Made by a program: the position numbers and the translations under genes
Assembly (NCBI GenBank): GCA_018266215.1
Contig: JAFEAV010000009.1
Span: forward strand, 60,791 to 124,790
Length of the DNA stretch: 64,000 nucleotides
Direction: 5' to 3'
DNA from: Cyanobacteria bacterium SZAS LIN-3
GTDB lineage: Bacteria > Cyanobacteriota > Vampirovibrionia > Obscuribacterales > Obscuribacteraceae
Part shown: positions 17,501-27,002 of the stretch, one piece after another
Layout: each line of letters opens with the position of its first letter
Position numbering within the stretch: the stretch's first letter is position 1
Notes under the pieces: model-generated
The model's input: the letters and a program-made list of their open reading frames with translations, nothing else
What the model was told of the DNA's origin: nothing
Databases searched by the model: none

Positions 17501-20500
17501 CAAGTTTGGCAGCGGTCAGAGTTACATTGTTGGTGGCGAATATGCCGCTGCCGTTCACCGTCAAAGTGGCGTTAGGTGCGGTAGCGACGAAAGTGAATGA
17601 TCCTGCCGCTCCACCGCTAAGATCAACAGCTGCGGCACTATCGCTGACATTTACCAGACTGCCGCCGACAGCGGAGACACTTGCGGCATTGACCAGCAGC
17701 GCGGTCTTACCGCCTATAGTGCCGGCTGAGCCTGAGTTAACACTGAGGATGTCAGCCGCAATGATAGCCTTGGTATTGGACTGTGTGATGCTTGCGGACA
17801 CCGACGACTGCGCATCCAGCTCAATAAAACTAGTCTTGCCCGGAGACGTAGCAGGTGTGCCCAGGGGAGCGCCGATAGTGATGAAAGCGCCGGGACCATC
17901 GGACTCAATATTGACAGTTCCCACTTTGGTCATGGCAGTGGAAGTGATAACTCCACCGTTGGCATTGTTGAATGTGACAGACCCATTGGCCGAGAGAGGA
18001 TTGCCGGCAACCGACACCGTTCCCTGCACACCGTTGAGATTGCCGCTCACCAGGCCGATATTAAATGGTATCGCCGAATTGGAAGCGAGGGTGATATTGC
18101 CGCCGTTGTTGCCTTTAACACCTGTGGCGGCCACACTCAATGGTCCGGTGACAAGCAGAGTGGAATTACCGAGGCCGATAGCTTTACTATCGAAGAAGCC
18201 GGCCTTGATGACGATACTGCCACCGGAGCCGCCGGCCGGGGCGGAACCAGGCGCGACATTGATGGCGGTACCGGCGGGATCGAATGTGATACTGCCACCA
18301 CGCTCGATACTGACCAGACCACCGGCTGCCGTGCCGCTGCCACCGTTGGCACTGAACTGGAAGGGGCTGGTTTTGGTCAGGTCGAGGGCGGCACTGGTAG
18401 CCGTCCGGAAAGAGATTGAACCGGCATTGCCTGTGGCACCGGCGTTAGCGGATAGCGAAAGCTTTGCACCGGTAAACACGACGTCAAAGCCTGCGATGTC
18501 AATCAAACCGCCGCTACCAGAAGCGGCGCCGGCACTGTAGTCGATGCTGTTGTTGGCGCCAAAGTCAATGGTATCGCCGCTGGATGCGCCGGTCTGCAAA
18601 CTCAGAGTACCTCCGGTACTTCCGGCGTTTACCAGCACATTGAGAGCTTTGAGACTGATGCCTATATTGCCCAGAGAATTGCTATCAGCATTTGTAATTG
18701 AAATGACGCCTTTCTGCCCGGAGGCAGCATCTCCGGAGGCATTTACAACACCGATAAAGTTGGCCCCAGTAGGAGCACCACCAATCTCCAGATTCTGATC
18801 ACCGTGCGTGACAACAGCGGCTGTACCGCCGATACCACCAGTTGCGGTATTGGAAACATTGATAGTACCAATCTGCACATCACGCGAACTGGCAATGCTT
18901 ACAATCCCGCCGGAGTTAGTCAGGTTACCGGTAACAATATCGGCCTGGGTGTCGAAAATTGCATTATTAAAAGGACTGCCGCTGGTCAGAACGCCGCCGG
19001 GCGAAAATACGAGGGGCGCTGAAGTGTCCGGAGTAGCGGACTGAAGTGTGATGCTGCCGGAGCTGCTGGGATTGGGATTGGATTTTGTATCAGTACTGGC
19101 GTCGATGTCACCAAAGATCATCGCCGCGCCCTTAGCGGCACCGGCCACAGCGAGGAAGTTACCGTTAGTCTTGCCCTTGGCGCCGGCGGTAGAAATCGAT
19201 ACAGCAGAGGGCAAAGCTATGCTACCGGTATTATCGCTGCCGTTAAACGCAAGCAATGTCTCATTGCCACCATTTCCCGCGGTGCCCTGAGATTTGAAGG
19301 TGCTGATGGCCTTGGTGGCAAAGTCAATCTTACCGCCGGTTGCTGAAGCACCAGTAATGGATGTGACACCATCCGTCAAAGTAAAGGAAGCTCCGGCAGC
19401 CACCAGAATCGCGCCGGCATCAGTGGCGCTGCTGGCATCAATTGCGATACCGGCGGCCGACGTCGTGACGTCATGGCCGGAAACCAGGACCACGCCACCG
19501 GGATTGGTGAGATTTGTGCCGGCGCCGAGCTGAATATTGCCGTTGGAAAAGATCGCAACCTGGTTTGCGTTGACCGACGAGGACAGGGTCACCCCCTGCC
19601 CCCCATAGATACTCAATATACCGACCGTGCCAGTGGCGAAAGTGGGCGTGGTGATGCTCACGGCCTTGTCCTGAATTATCGTGAGGTTGCCGCCCTGGAG
19701 AGTGATACCGTTGGCAGTGAAGACGCTATTGGCTGCCGGCGAGCCACCAAGGAAGGTGCCGCTCTGAATAACGCCGTTGCCGTCAAATACCACCGGAGTG
19801 GTGGTGGCATCTGTAGCGGACAGGGTAACACTGCCGGTACCGGCCAGGCCACCGGACGACGTAATCGAAGTAGGCATCAGGATACTTGTCGTATTAGTCG
19901 CCCCGGCTACGATAGTGACAGCACCATTCTGGCCTGTGCCTGGATTTCCGGCGGCCGAGAGGGTCGAGCTGGAGAGATCTACTACCCCAGAGGACGAGCC
20001 CAGAGCCGTAATGGATATATTCCCGGCGTCACCCACGGGGGCATCCGTCACCATGCTGAGAAACAAAAGAGAGGTTTTGGCGCCACTGATATTTGATGCA
20101 CCGGTGACCTGTACACCGGCGGCTGACTGGGTGAAGGCCGCGCCCGAAACAGTGGTGATATTGCCGCCGCCAAAGGCACCGAGGGTAATGTTCTGGAAGG
20201 GGTCGACATTACTGATTGAGCGGCCGGCGACCATGGTAACGCTGAAGCTGCTCAAACTACCGGAAAAAGTCAGATCGTTGCCTGCTGTTATCAGGGTGCC
20301 GCCTGTATTGCTGGTGGCTCCGACAGCGCCGAAATTGACGTTATTACCGGCTGCTATGCTCAAGGTCCCGCCATTGTCGACAGGCTTGTTTACGACTATA
20401 TCGCCGCCGCCCTTATTAGTGAAATCGGGCAGCAATTGCCCCGAGATAATCGAACCGTTAATGCCAAAGGTCAGCGGCGCCTTTGCTACCACCGGCTGGT

Positions 20501-22418
20501 AATTGAACAAGCTAACATTGTTGGCGCCGCTCTGCGTGGTGCTGAGCTGATTTATGCCGCCTATAGTGATTGCGGTTCCATTCCTGGCGCCGGCTATGAG
20601 AGTTACATTGCCGTCGAAGGGACCATTGGATGAAGCATCGATGGTGCTCTTCGCAGGCAATGCGATGCGACCGTTGAAGACACCGCTGGCAAAAGCGGCC
20701 ATCGTTATGTCACTGCCGTTAACGCCTGTGGTTGTAGGGTTGGTGATTAGCAAATTAGGATCGGCGGAGCTGAGGTCGATATTTCCACCCGTGGCCGAGC
20801 CACCGGTGACGGTCAAATTTGCGCTCGCCTTAGTGCCGGGCGCGGGCACACCCGTAGTAGGAGTGCTGCCGCCGCCGGTCATAGCAGCGCCTGCTATCAT
20901 GACGATGTTGAAGCCTTTGCCGGCAGCAGCAGCTTGTATCTTGGTCAACGCGGCTGTTGCAGTAATATCGCCGCTGGCGATGATTGCCAGGTCTTCACCA
21001 ACTGAAATGTCGCCGTTAAGAACAATATTGCCGCTATCGTTGTAGAAAGTCGGGTCACCAACCAGGCACTGGGTACCGAGCACAAGATCCTCGGTGTGAG
21101 CCTGCACATGTACGGCACTGCCGGTGGAATTAACAGTCCCGGTCAATTTATCGACATTGACATTAACTGTGCCGCCGCCGGAGAAGAGATTGAGCTGCTG
21201 TGACAACAGATCACCACCGGTGATATTGGCGTTGCCAGCCCCGGTATACGCGGCGTCTCTGATGTTGATGGCGCCGTTGAGCGCGCTAATTGTACCGTGG
21301 GTATTGTTTATGGCCAGGTCCTGGGCAGCGCTGGTGCCGAAGTTGACATTGCCCAATGCGGATGAAATCAAACCGCTATTAACCACATGGGTCGCTTGCA
21401 GGGAGACATCATTGACCGCCTTCAAAACGGGAGCGCCACCACCAACAGTGCCGGCATTGGTTATGGTGCCGCCGGCGGAAATTGAAAGGGCACCGGAGCT
21501 TGTAATTGTGCCCATGTTTGTGAAATCCTGGGCGGCGTTCAAACTGAGGTCCACAACACCGCTATGTGCGCCGTGTCCGACAGTGGTAATCAAACCGCCG
21601 CTCTCATTGACAATGTTCAGAGCAGAAAGACTGGCTGCGGTTGTACCGCGAGAAACATCGATGATGGAGCCGTAGTTGAGAAGATCGCCGGAGATACTGA
21701 GATTTGTTTTGGACGAGACATAATCAAAAGCGCGCACATTTTGCGGCACCACAACATCGCTCACCTGAATCGGATGAGTAGAAGACAGTACGGTGTTAAG
21801 CGAAAAGCTTCCACCCTCCGCGCGGCCCTGACCATCGAGAACAATTTTCTGACCGACTGCACCCTGCGATTGATAGATGGCGACGAGCTCGGCCGGAGTT
21901 ACGGAATCACCGGTATGAAAAGTAGTCTTGACGCCATCGACGGTGATAGTCGCCGATGAACCATGTGCTATGACACCGGGCGCCAGTACAACGGAAGCCG
22001 TGGATGAGGTCAGATCGAGATTGACGACCTGGTCGGCTCCGGCAACGACAGTATTTTGCAGGGGCGAAGTAAATGTAGGACGAACAAGATTATTGTGGAA
22101 ATTTGTCAGATGGTTGTTGTTAAAAGATTGCACCGCAGATTGATGCACAACCGGGGCAACATTGGCCAGGGGCAGGGAGGTTGCCATTGAGCCGGTCACG
22201 GCATGAGGATGAACGATGGGTTGGGGCGCGCCCGCGGCGCCACCGGACCAGGATTGGGCGTGCTGGCTAAATTGACCCGCAAATCCAGAATGTCCGCCGT
22301 GCGGTCCGACACCGTTTGCCAGGGCGGGGGCGCAAGCTGCAAAGAGCGCCATATTGACTCCGGCGGACACTGCTTTCAAGCCAAAATGGCGGCGATTCTG
22401 AGCGCTGGCGGTTTTCAT
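14502..22418 (-). CDS. Giant filamentous-haemagglutinin-like exoprotein with FecR-like C-terminal domain
   Basis: A 2638-residue exported protein. The N-terminus has a basic segment and a signal peptide ending ACAPALANG. Residues about 60-300 look like the start of a beta-helix exoprotein (NVRAFDYVSSKTNLSISGDL, then many GSI/NVNFG turns). Almost all of the rest is Gly/Ser/Thr/Ala/Asn-rich right-handed beta-helix repeat. A more regular part, about residues 1670-2200 (16.0-17.4 kb), contains six degenerate copies of a roughly 95-residue unit beginning GKSVxLTAxKG. Near residues 2410-2570 there is a FecR-like module (DTTIKTRHGEVSVAAGSMVLV, VRPGTSVVI), then a helical tail. No TpsB transporter gene is adjacent. 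Probably a surface adhesin or matrix protein; the export route is unknown. Confidence 0.85.
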   Translation of the reverse strand: MKTASAQNRRHFGLKAVSAGVNMALFAACAPALANGVGPHGGHSGFAGQFSQHAQSWSGGAAGAPQPIVHPHAVTGSMATSLPLANVAPVVHQSAVQSFNNNHLTNFHNNLVRPTFTSPLQNTVVAGADQVVNLDLTSSTASVVLAPGVIAHGSSATITVDGVKTTFHTGDSVTPAELVAIYQSQGAVGQKIVLDGQGRAEGGSFSLNTVLSSTHPIQVSDVVVPQNVRAFDYVSSKTNLSISGDLLNYGSIIDVSRGTTAASLSALNIVNESGGLITTVGHGAHSGVVDLSLNAAQDFTNMGTITSSGALSISAGGTITNAGTVGGGAPVLKAVNDVSLQATHVVNSGLISSALGNVNFGTSAAQDLAINNTHGTISALNGAINIRDAAYTGAGNANITGGDLLSQQLNLFSGGGTVNVNVDKLTGTVNSTGSAVHVQAHTEDLVLGTQCLVGDPTFYNDSGNIVLNGDISVGEDLAIIASGDITATAALTKIQAAAAGKGFNIVMIAGAAMTGGGSTPTTGVPAPGTKASANLTVTGGSATGGNIDLSSADPNLLITNPTTTGVNGSDITMAAFASGVFNGRIALPAKSTIDASSNGPFDGNVTLIAGARNGTAITIGGINQLSTTQSGANNVSLFNYQPVVAKAPLTFGINGSIISGQLLPDFTNKGGGDIVVNKPVDNGGTLSIAAGNNVNFGAVGATSNTGGTLITAGNDLTFSGSLSSFSVTMVAGRSISNVDPFQNITLGAFGGGNITTVSGAAFTQSAAGVQVTGASNISGAKTSLLFLSMVTDAPVGDAGNISITALGSSSGVVDLSSSTLSAAGNPGTGQNGAVTIVAGATNTTSILMPTSITSSGGLAGTGSVTLSATDATTTPVVFDGNGVIQSGTFLGGSPAANSVFTANGITLQGGNLTIIQDKAVSITTPTFATGTVGILSIYGGQGVTLSSSVNANQVAIFSNGNIQLGAGTNLTNPGGVVLVSGHDVTTSAAGIAIDASSATDAGAILVAAGASFTLTDGVTSITGASATGGKIDFATKAISTFKSQGTAGNGGNETLLAFNGSDNTGSIALPSAVSISTAGAKGKTNGNFLAVAGAAKGAAMIFGDIDASTDTKSNPNPSSSGSITLQSATPDTSAPLVFSPGGVLTSGSPFNNAIFDTQADIVTGNLTNSGGIVSIASSRDVQIGTINVSNTATGGIGGTAAVVTHGDQNLEIGGAPTGANFIGVVNASGDAASGQKGVISITNADSNSLGNIGISLKALNVLVNAGSTGGTLSLQTGASSGDTIDFGANNSIDYSAGAASGSGGLIDIAGFDVVFTGAKLSLSANAGATGNAGSISFRTATSAALDLTKTSPFQFSANGGSGTAAGGLVSIERGGSITFDPAGTAINVAPGSAPAGGSGGSIVIKAGFFDSKAIGLGNSTLLVTGPLSVAATGVKGNNGGNITLASNSAIPFNIGLVSGNLNGVQGTVSVAGNPLSANGSVTFNNANGGVITSTAMTKVGTVNIESDGPGAFITIGAPLGTPATSPGKTSFIELDAQSSVSASITQSNTKAIIAADILSVNSGSAGTIGGKTALLVNAASVSAVGGSLVNVSDSAAAVDLSGGAAGSFTFVATAPNATLTVNGSGIFATNNVTLTAAKLDLQSDVNAFAFDSKVNLTATTGDLHSDVGTNIFGGVISLTASKGLIDVDVVGDNSQTSSITMNALNSISVFDADAINSVSLKTTSTAAGEGDITVLDEATAVNAAGGVVTLSASGGIDGTGALFQGGKSVTLTAKGNIDANFILSLGTVTITAGGAVGSNGISTSNVINIKGTDIAFFDDIIATAVNGVVTLTATQGDIVSSSGINIASGKSLTMTASKGLIDVGEIGDFVTASVSLSALKSINIDGSVLAINSITAKTTSKVAGEGTINVTGDLSLFSTTSGVLSLNASGAGTGASSAILVQGDIEASKSVSLTSKGDIHIGSIGAKFTSPATVTLSAVDNIVTDNVVHALKSISMKTTATTGLDGTISLGGTVAALSPSGSVSLVASGTSLKTDQISISNPTVDISAGKSVVLTAAKGHVAVGTIGLSVATSKVSLTGLIQVSTDAVQATGSITETVTAKTGGIGIIATDDLSVPSAGGTISLSAGSGAITTLGDLSAGKSVTAVSKTGGMLVNTVGNKLRPGTLSLTAGQSLSTFGAVKAVSKISLLSTSASNKDDVMIADLLDTSNGSISIIGGGGGISVTKGAQILANSTSAKTKATILIEASDKINGKVNLTSANIATSGPGGGDVNIAVGAPSKGIVGTPPAGGTVNVKASPGFNVFFGPAGAVTNANVTTLTAKNANLIFSAPAGSKGVINLDGMTITADPPTAPAAHVLVATSTVNTDGVVMPAAAAAVQLPSLPAQSLVSSSAIAPLTAFNVASLTQSRTLQGVVEQFAPASASARYRSGGYNWISETEIDGGEIPVALHTDAALAVEGTSGAALERGYLAGGTVLSIPKSDTTIKTRHGEVSVAAGSMVLVMALENGLAVYNLDDVRSDAVVVRAAGSNMVVRPGTSVVITSEKASSFAHVNPAQLLCYRRISERQLDQGMKAYRAEFAMQSAIAAVKPLKSMILSQHKETSRVATHFLKTLSILLQLQSSGESFKQVLKPQLTASAR
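15970..17410 (-). repeat. Six degenerate 270-300 bp intragenic repeats in exoprotein gene
   Basis: The coding strand repeats a unit of about 95 codons whose first part encodes GKSVxLTAxKGxIxVGxIG (variants GKSLTMTASKGLIDVGEIG, SKSVSLTSKGDIHIGSIG, GKSVVLTAAKGHVAVGTIG). The unit starts fall near 17400, 17130, 16880, 16580, 16285 and 16005. The copies have diverged, so this is an old tandem expansion of beta-helix rungs rather than a recent repeat. Confidence 0.6.
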
Positions 22419-22443
22419 CGTTATTCAATCCTGCGTTAATGTG

Positions 22444-22459
22444 GGCGGGAAATCCCGCC
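22444..22459 (-). promoter_or_regulatory. GC-rich palindrome just upstream of exoprotein start
   Basis: GGCGGGA-AA-TCCCGCC forms a near-perfect 16-bp palindrome centred about 33 bases upstream of the exoprotein ATG (22418). As RNA it would make a stable hairpin just before the AGGA ribosome site; as DNA it could be an operator. The rest of 22460-22547 shows nothing else distinct. Confidence 0.45.
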
Positions 22460-22547
22460 GGTGGCACGTTGGACAAATGTTAGCACCAGGCGGCACCGAC
22501 ATTCATTAAGAGGGCAACGGCACGGGCAAAAGGGGGTCAAAAGAAAG

Positions 22548-22580
22548 CCGGCCAGTCACTTGCAAACTGGCCGGTCTTTT
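22548..22580 (-). terminator. Bidirectional intrinsic terminator, end of nrdAB
   Basis: A 9-bp perfect stem (CCGGCCAGT / ACTGGCCGG) with a 9-base loop. It is followed by CTTTCTTTT on the minus strand and TCTTTT on the plus strand. It lies about 120 bases beyond the nrdB stop codon and isolates nrdAB from the downstream exoprotein gene on the same strand. Confidence 0.85.
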
Positions 22581-22697
22581 CTGTGTGATGTAAATCCTCG
22601 GTATTTCTACGTTCGGATTTGCATGGGATGCCTTTTTGGTTTCCGGGGTTTCCGTTAGGGGTGCCTTAGAGTTACCTGGGGTTTCCGGGTTGCCAAC

Positions 22698-23918
22698 TTA
22701 ATCCCAGCTGAGCGCGCCACCGACTTGATAGTCGATAACTCGAGTCTCGAAGAAATTCTTCTCTTTCTTGAGATCGATCATCTCGCTCATCCAGGGGAAA
22801 GGATTCTTGGCGCCGACATATTGTTCGGGCAGGCCAATTTGTTTGCAACGACGGTTGGCGACGAAACGCAGATATTCAGAGAACATTTGCGCGTTCAGAC
22901 CAAGCACGCCGCGGGGCATCGTATCTTCGGCATAGGCGTATTCCAGCTCGACACCTTCGCGGATGAGCGCGCAGATTTCGTCCTGGAAATCAGCTGTCCA
23001 GAGATGCGGATTTTCCTGTTTGATGGCATTGATCATGTCAACGCCGAAGTTCAAGTGCATCGACTCATCGCGCATGATGTACTGGAATTGCTCGGAGGCA
23101 CCGGTCATCTTGTTTTGACGGCCGAAGCTGAGCATCTGCACGAAGCCAACATAGAAGAACAGGCCTTCCATGATGATGTAATAGCCGATCAAGTTGCGCA
23201 GGAAACGTCTGTCGGTTTCAACAGTACCGGTGTGGAAATTGGCATCGGCCAGCTCCTGCGTGAACTGTAATTGGAAAACGTCTTTTCTGTGAATGGAAGG
23301 AATTTCGCGGTACATGTTGAAGATTTCGCCTTCGTCAAGACCGAGGCTTTCCACCACATACTGGTAAGCATGGGTGTGAATCGCTTCTTCAAACGCCTGA
23401 CGCAGCAAGTACTGGCGGCACTCGGGGTTGGTGACGTGGCGATAGATGGCCAGCACCAGATTGTTCGCCACAAGAGAATCGGCGGTGGAGAAAAATCCCA
23501 GGTTGCGTTTGATGATTTTGCGCTCGTCTTCGCTCAGACCGTTGGGATCTTTCCAGAGAGCGATGTCACGGCTCATGCTGATTTCCTGCGGCATCCAGTG
23601 ATTAGCGCAGGCATCGAGATATTTCTGCCAGGCCCATTCGTATTTGAAAGGCACAAGCTGATTGACGTCAGCGCGGCAGTTGATGATTTTCTTCTCGTCG
23701 ACTTTAATACGCTGGGCGTTCAAGTCGATGGCCTCTAGACCAGTGGCGCCGCCGGCGGGCACTACTGTCACGGACGAGATGCCGGGCTTGGGACTGAAGT
23801 CCATGGTGCCCGGAGCTACGGCCGCTGCAGCGACAGTCTGAGTTGCCGTCGGAGTTTGTGTTGGTGTTTGCACCTGTCCTTGTGGAGTTGCTTCAGGGAT
23901 GTCATCAAAACTGAGCAT
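22698..23918 (-). CDS. nrdB: Ribonucleoside-diphosphate reductase, beta subunit (class I)
   Basis: A 406-residue radical-generating subunit, about 30-40 residues longer than usual because of a Thr/Gln/Ala-rich N-terminal extension ([15 protein letters not shown]). The di-iron/tyrosyl-radical ligands are all visible: LWKDP (Asp), [11 protein letters not shown] (Glu, His and the radical Tyr in ExxHxxxY spacing), EGLFF (Glu), and MRDESMHL (Glu and His). It therefore looks like a standard oxygen-dependent class Ia-type enzyme. It follows nrdA by 102 bases on the same strand and ends at a strong terminator. Start ATG 23918 has AGGA upstream. Confidence 0.95.
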   Translation of the reverse strand: MLSFDDIPEATPQGQVQTPTQTPTATQTVAAAAVAPGTMDFSPKPGISSVTVVPAGGATGLEAIDLNAQRIKVDEKKIINCRADVNQLVPFKYEWAWQKYLDACANHWMPQEISMSRDIALWKDPNGLSEDERKIIKRNLGFFSTADSLVANNLVLAIYRHVTNPECRQYLLRQAFEEAIHTHAYQYVVESLGLDEGEIFNMYREIPSIHRKDVFQLQFTQELADANFHTGTVETDRRFLRNLIGYYIIMEGLFFYVGFVQMLSFGRQNKMTGASEQFQYIMRDESMHLNFGVDMINAIKQENPHLWTADFQDEICALIREGVELEYAYAEDTMPRGVLGLNAQMFSEYLRFVANRRCKQIGLPEQYVGAKNPFPWMSEMIDLKKEKNFFETRVIDYQVGGALSWD

Positions 23919-24020
23919 GTTTGGTTCCTAATCTAGTTTAGTGAGGTGAGGTGAATTTCTGAAATGTGGAGGAAAGATTTTTCGCAGCTCTACTGCGGCA
24001 TTTCTGGCGTAGCCTGTAAT

Positions 24021-26885
24021 TTACTGGCAGGCCTCGCAATCGGGTTCGTCAATGGCGCAGGCCTTGGGCAGAGCTGTTTGCACTGCCGGCTGGACGGCGA
24101 CGGCACCGGAGGACACTTTGTTCAGGACACCGATCTGAGTAGTGGATTTCTCAGTATTGGTGGCAGAGAGAGTCCGCAGGTAATATGTTGTCTTGAGGCC
24201 TTTGGTCCAGGCCATCTTGTATGTTTCGTCCAGCTTTTTACCGCTGGCTTCAGCCATATAGAGGTTGAGACTCTGGGCCTGGTCGATCCATTTCTGGCGG
24301 CGGGAAGCGGCTTCCACAAGCCATTTTGGATCAACTTCAAAGGCGGTGGCGTAGAGCACTTTGAGATCATCGGGAATACGTTCGATCGGTTGCACCGAGC
24401 CGTCAAAGTACTTGAGGTCATGGACCATTACTTCGTCCCAGAGACCGAGCTCTTTCAGGTCGCGCACCAGGTAGTCGTTAACCACGGTGAATTCGCCCGA
24501 GAGGTTGGACTTAACGAAAAGATTCTGGAAAGTCGGCTCAATCGACTGGCTCACGCCGATGATATTGGATATGGTGGCAGTGGGAGCAATGGCCAGACAG
24601 TTGCTGTTTCTCATGCCGTGAGCTTTGATGCTCTCGCGCACCGGTGTCCAGTCGAGGCGACCACCACGGTCGACATCGAGTTTGCCGCCACGTGATTCGG
24701 CGAGGAGATCGAGACTGTCCTGGGGCAGAATGCCGCGATCCCAGAGCGAACCACGGAAAGTGGCATAGCAACCGCGCTCTTGCGCCAGTTCGGAACTGGC
24801 CAGAATAGCGTAGTAGCTGACCGCTTCCTGACAGTAATCGGCAAATTCAACAGCCTGGGTGGACGAATAAGGCACGCGCAGTTTGAGCAGCGCGTCCTGG
24901 AAGCCCATTACACCGAGGCCGACCGGACGATGACGCAGGTTGGACTGGCGTGCCTTTGGCACACTGTAATAGTTGATGTCGATTACGTTGTCCAGCATGC
25001 GCATAGCGGTGCGGCAGGTCTTGGCCAACTTTTCGAGATCGAGGGCACCGTCTTTGATGTGAGCGACCAGGTTGATTGAGCCCAGGTTGCAAACAGCGGT
25101 TTCGGTTTCGGAGGTGTTGAGAGTGATTTCGGTGCACAGATTGGAGCTGTGGACTACGCCGACATGCTGCTGCGGTGATCTGAGATTGCAGGGGTCTTTG
25201 AATGTAATCCAGGGATGGCCTGTTTCAAACAACATGGAGAGCATCTTTCTCCAGAGCGATACCGCCGGTATGCGTTTGAAAATCTTGAGCTGTCCGAGAT
25301 CGGCTTTTTTCTCATAGGCTTCGTAAGCTTCTTTAAACCTGGTGCCGAAGAGATTGTGCAGGTCGGGGGTTTCATCCGGGCTGAAGAGAGTCCACTGGCC
25401 GTTTTCCAGTACGCGCTGCATAAATAGATCGGGGATCCAGTTGGCGCTGTTCATGTCATGGGTGCGGCGGCGATCATCGCCGGTGTTTTTGCGCAGCTCG
25501 AGAAATTCTTCGATATCCAGGTGCCAGGTTTCCAGATAGCAGCAGACAGCGCCTTTGCGTTTGCCGCCCTGGTTGACCGCTACTGCGGTGTCATTTACTA
25601 CTTTCAAGAAGGGCACTACACCCTGGCTCTTGCCGTTGGTGCCGGCGATGTGTGCGCCGAGGGCACGGACCGGTGTCCAGTCATTGCCGAGGCCGCCGCT
25701 AAATTTGGAGAGGAGGGCGTTTTCTTTCATCGCATCATAAATAGATCCCAGGTCATCGGAGACCGTGGTCAGGAAGCAGGATGAAAGCTGCGGTCTGTGG
25801 GTGCCGGAGTTGAAGAGAGTGGGGGTGGAGGAAACAAAATCGAAGCTCGAGAGCAGGTTGTAAAACTCAATTGCCTTGGCTTCGCGCTCGACTTCGCCCA
25901 TGGCCAGGCCCATCGCCACACGCATCCAGAAAGCCTGGGGCAGCTCAAAGCGCTTGCCGTCGGTGTGGAGCAAATAGCGATCGTAAAGGGTCTGCAAACC
26001 GAGGTATTCAAACTTCAGGTCGCGCTCGGCCTGGAAAGCTGCACCGATTTTGGCCAGGTCAAAAGTACCCAGTTTGGCATCGAGCAGGCCGGCATCAATT
26101 CCCTTCTTGATGTACTCGGGGAAATATGTGGCATAGCGCTCTTTCATCGAAGCTTGCGAGACCGACTCGCCCAGCACTTCCAGACGAATCTGGTGCAGAA
26201 GCAGGTGCGCGGTAGCAAAGCTGTAAGCGGGATCCTGTTCGATCATGGCACGGGCGCTCATGATGGTGGAGCGGATCACTTCAGCCTCGGGCACGCCTTC
26301 ATAAAGACTGGTGACGGTGGATTCCAAAATCTTGGCCGGGTCAACCGGGGTAAGACCGGCACAGGCTTCGTCAATAACGGCTTCCAGACCCAGTTTGCTC
26401 AGGGGCACGGTAGTGCCGTCAATACGCAGCACATTGGGACCGGAGATGGCAGGTTTAGCGGCACCACTTTCGACACGTGCGGCTTCCTGATCTTTTCTTT
26501 CCTTGCTTCTCGCTTCACGATAAAGCACATAACGACGAGCGACTTCCTGCTCACCGGCACGCATGAGAGCAAGCTCGACCTGGTCTTGAATGTGCTCGAT
26601 GTGCAGGACACCACCTTCCGGCAGTCTGCGCATCAATGTTTCCACAACCTGACCTGTGAGCTTGGTGACGATATCACGCACTTTGGAGCTGTCGGCGCCA
26701 TGCGAACCTTCGACGGCAAGGAAGGCCTTGGTCATTGCCACGGCGATTTTAGACGGATCAAAATCGACGACGTTACCGTTGCGGCGCAGCACTCTGTACA
26801 AAGTAAATTGGCTCACCGTTGTTTCGTTCAAACCAAACGAAGCGGCGTCGGTAACTGGGTGTGTAGTGGCGAGGACCTGACTCAT
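24021..26885 (-). CDS. nrdA: Ribonucleoside-diphosphate reductase, alpha subunit (class I)
   Basis: A 954-residue catalytic subunit that reduces ribonucleoside diphosphates. Residues about 30-125 form an ATP-cone (VLRRNGNVVDFDPSKIAVAM ... VARRYVLYREAR), the allosteric on/off site. A second, weaker cone-like segment may follow (VLRIDGTTVPLSKLGLEAVI). The active site has SSCFLTTVSDD (substrate-reducing Cys), NLCTE (Asn, thiyl Cys, Glu) and the partner Cys in AVCNLGSINL. The C-terminus ends in CAIDEPDCEACQ, the mobile dithiol that regenerates the active site. Regulation is by a cobalamin riboswitch with terminator in the leader. nrdB follows, giving an nrdAB operon. Confidence 0.96.
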   Translation of the reverse strand: MSQVLATTHPVTDAASFGLNETTVSQFTLYRVLRRNGNVVDFDPSKIAVAMTKAFLAVEGSHGADSSKVRDIVTKLTGQVVETLMRRLPEGGVLHIEHIQDQVELALMRAGEQEVARRYVLYREARSKERKDQEAARVESGAAKPAISGPNVLRIDGTTVPLSKLGLEAVIDEACAGLTPVDPAKILESTVTSLYEGVPEAEVIRSTIMSARAMIEQDPAYSFATAHLLLHQIRLEVLGESVSQASMKERYATYFPEYIKKGIDAGLLDAKLGTFDLAKIGAAFQAERDLKFEYLGLQTLYDRYLLHTDGKRFELPQAFWMRVAMGLAMGEVEREAKAIEFYNLLSSFDFVSSTPTLFNSGTHRPQLSSCFLTTVSDDLGSIYDAMKENALLSKFSGGLGNDWTPVRALGAHIAGTNGKSQGVVPFLKVVNDTAVAVNQGGKRKGAVCCYLETWHLDIEEFLELRKNTGDDRRRTHDMNSANWIPDLFMQRVLENGQWTLFSPDETPDLHNLFGTRFKEAYEAYEKKADLGQLKIFKRIPAVSLWRKMLSMLFETGHPWITFKDPCNLRSPQQHVGVVHSSNLCTEITLNTSETETAVCNLGSINLVAHIKDGALDLEKLAKTCRTAMRMLDNVIDINYYSVPKARQSNLRHRPVGLGVMGFQDALLKLRVPYSSTQAVEFADYCQEAVSYYAILASSELAQERGCYATFRGSLWDRGILPQDSLDLLAESRGGKLDVDRGGRLDWTPVRESIKAHGMRNSNCLAIAPTATISNIIGVSQSIEPTFQNLFVKSNLSGEFTVVNDYLVRDLKELGLWDEVMVHDLKYFDGSVQPIERIPDDLKVLYATAFEVDPKWLVEAASRRQKWIDQAQSLNLYMAEASGKKLDETYKMAWTKGLKTTYYLRTLSATNTEKSTTQIGVLNKVSSGAVAVQPAVQTALPKACAIDEPDCEACQ

Positions 26886-26922
26886 TTCTATTTTTACTCC
26901 TGGCTCGTGGCCTATGATTCCG

Positions 26923-26957
26923 AAAACAAAACCCTCAAGGTGGTCTAACCATGAGGG
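26923..26957 (-). terminator. Riboswitch-controlled intrinsic terminator in nrdA leader
   Basis: On the minus strand CCCTCA-TGGT-TAG-ACCA-CCT-TGAGGG folds into a hairpin, with CCT as a bulge, and is followed directly by TTTTGTTTT. It ends 38 bases before the nrdA ATG, downstream of the cobalamin aptamer. It is the natural expression platform: ligand binding would favour it and stop transcription of nrdAB. Confidence 0.85.
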
Positions 26958-27002
26958 CGTCCGAAGCGCAAAGCAAATATTGCCTTACCATCAAGACGTG
27001 CC

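Noticed and set aside
15406..22143. Many long plus-strand open frames (up to 399 codons) opposite the exoprotein gene
   Set aside because: They are antisense shadows of a Gly/Ser/Thr/Ala-rich repeat gene whose codon bias removes stops on the other strand. They lack ribosome sites and family motifs.
25797..26948. 383-codon plus-strand frame opposite nrdA
   Set aside because: Antisense to well-conserved NrdA sequence and to the riboswitch terminator; no motif.
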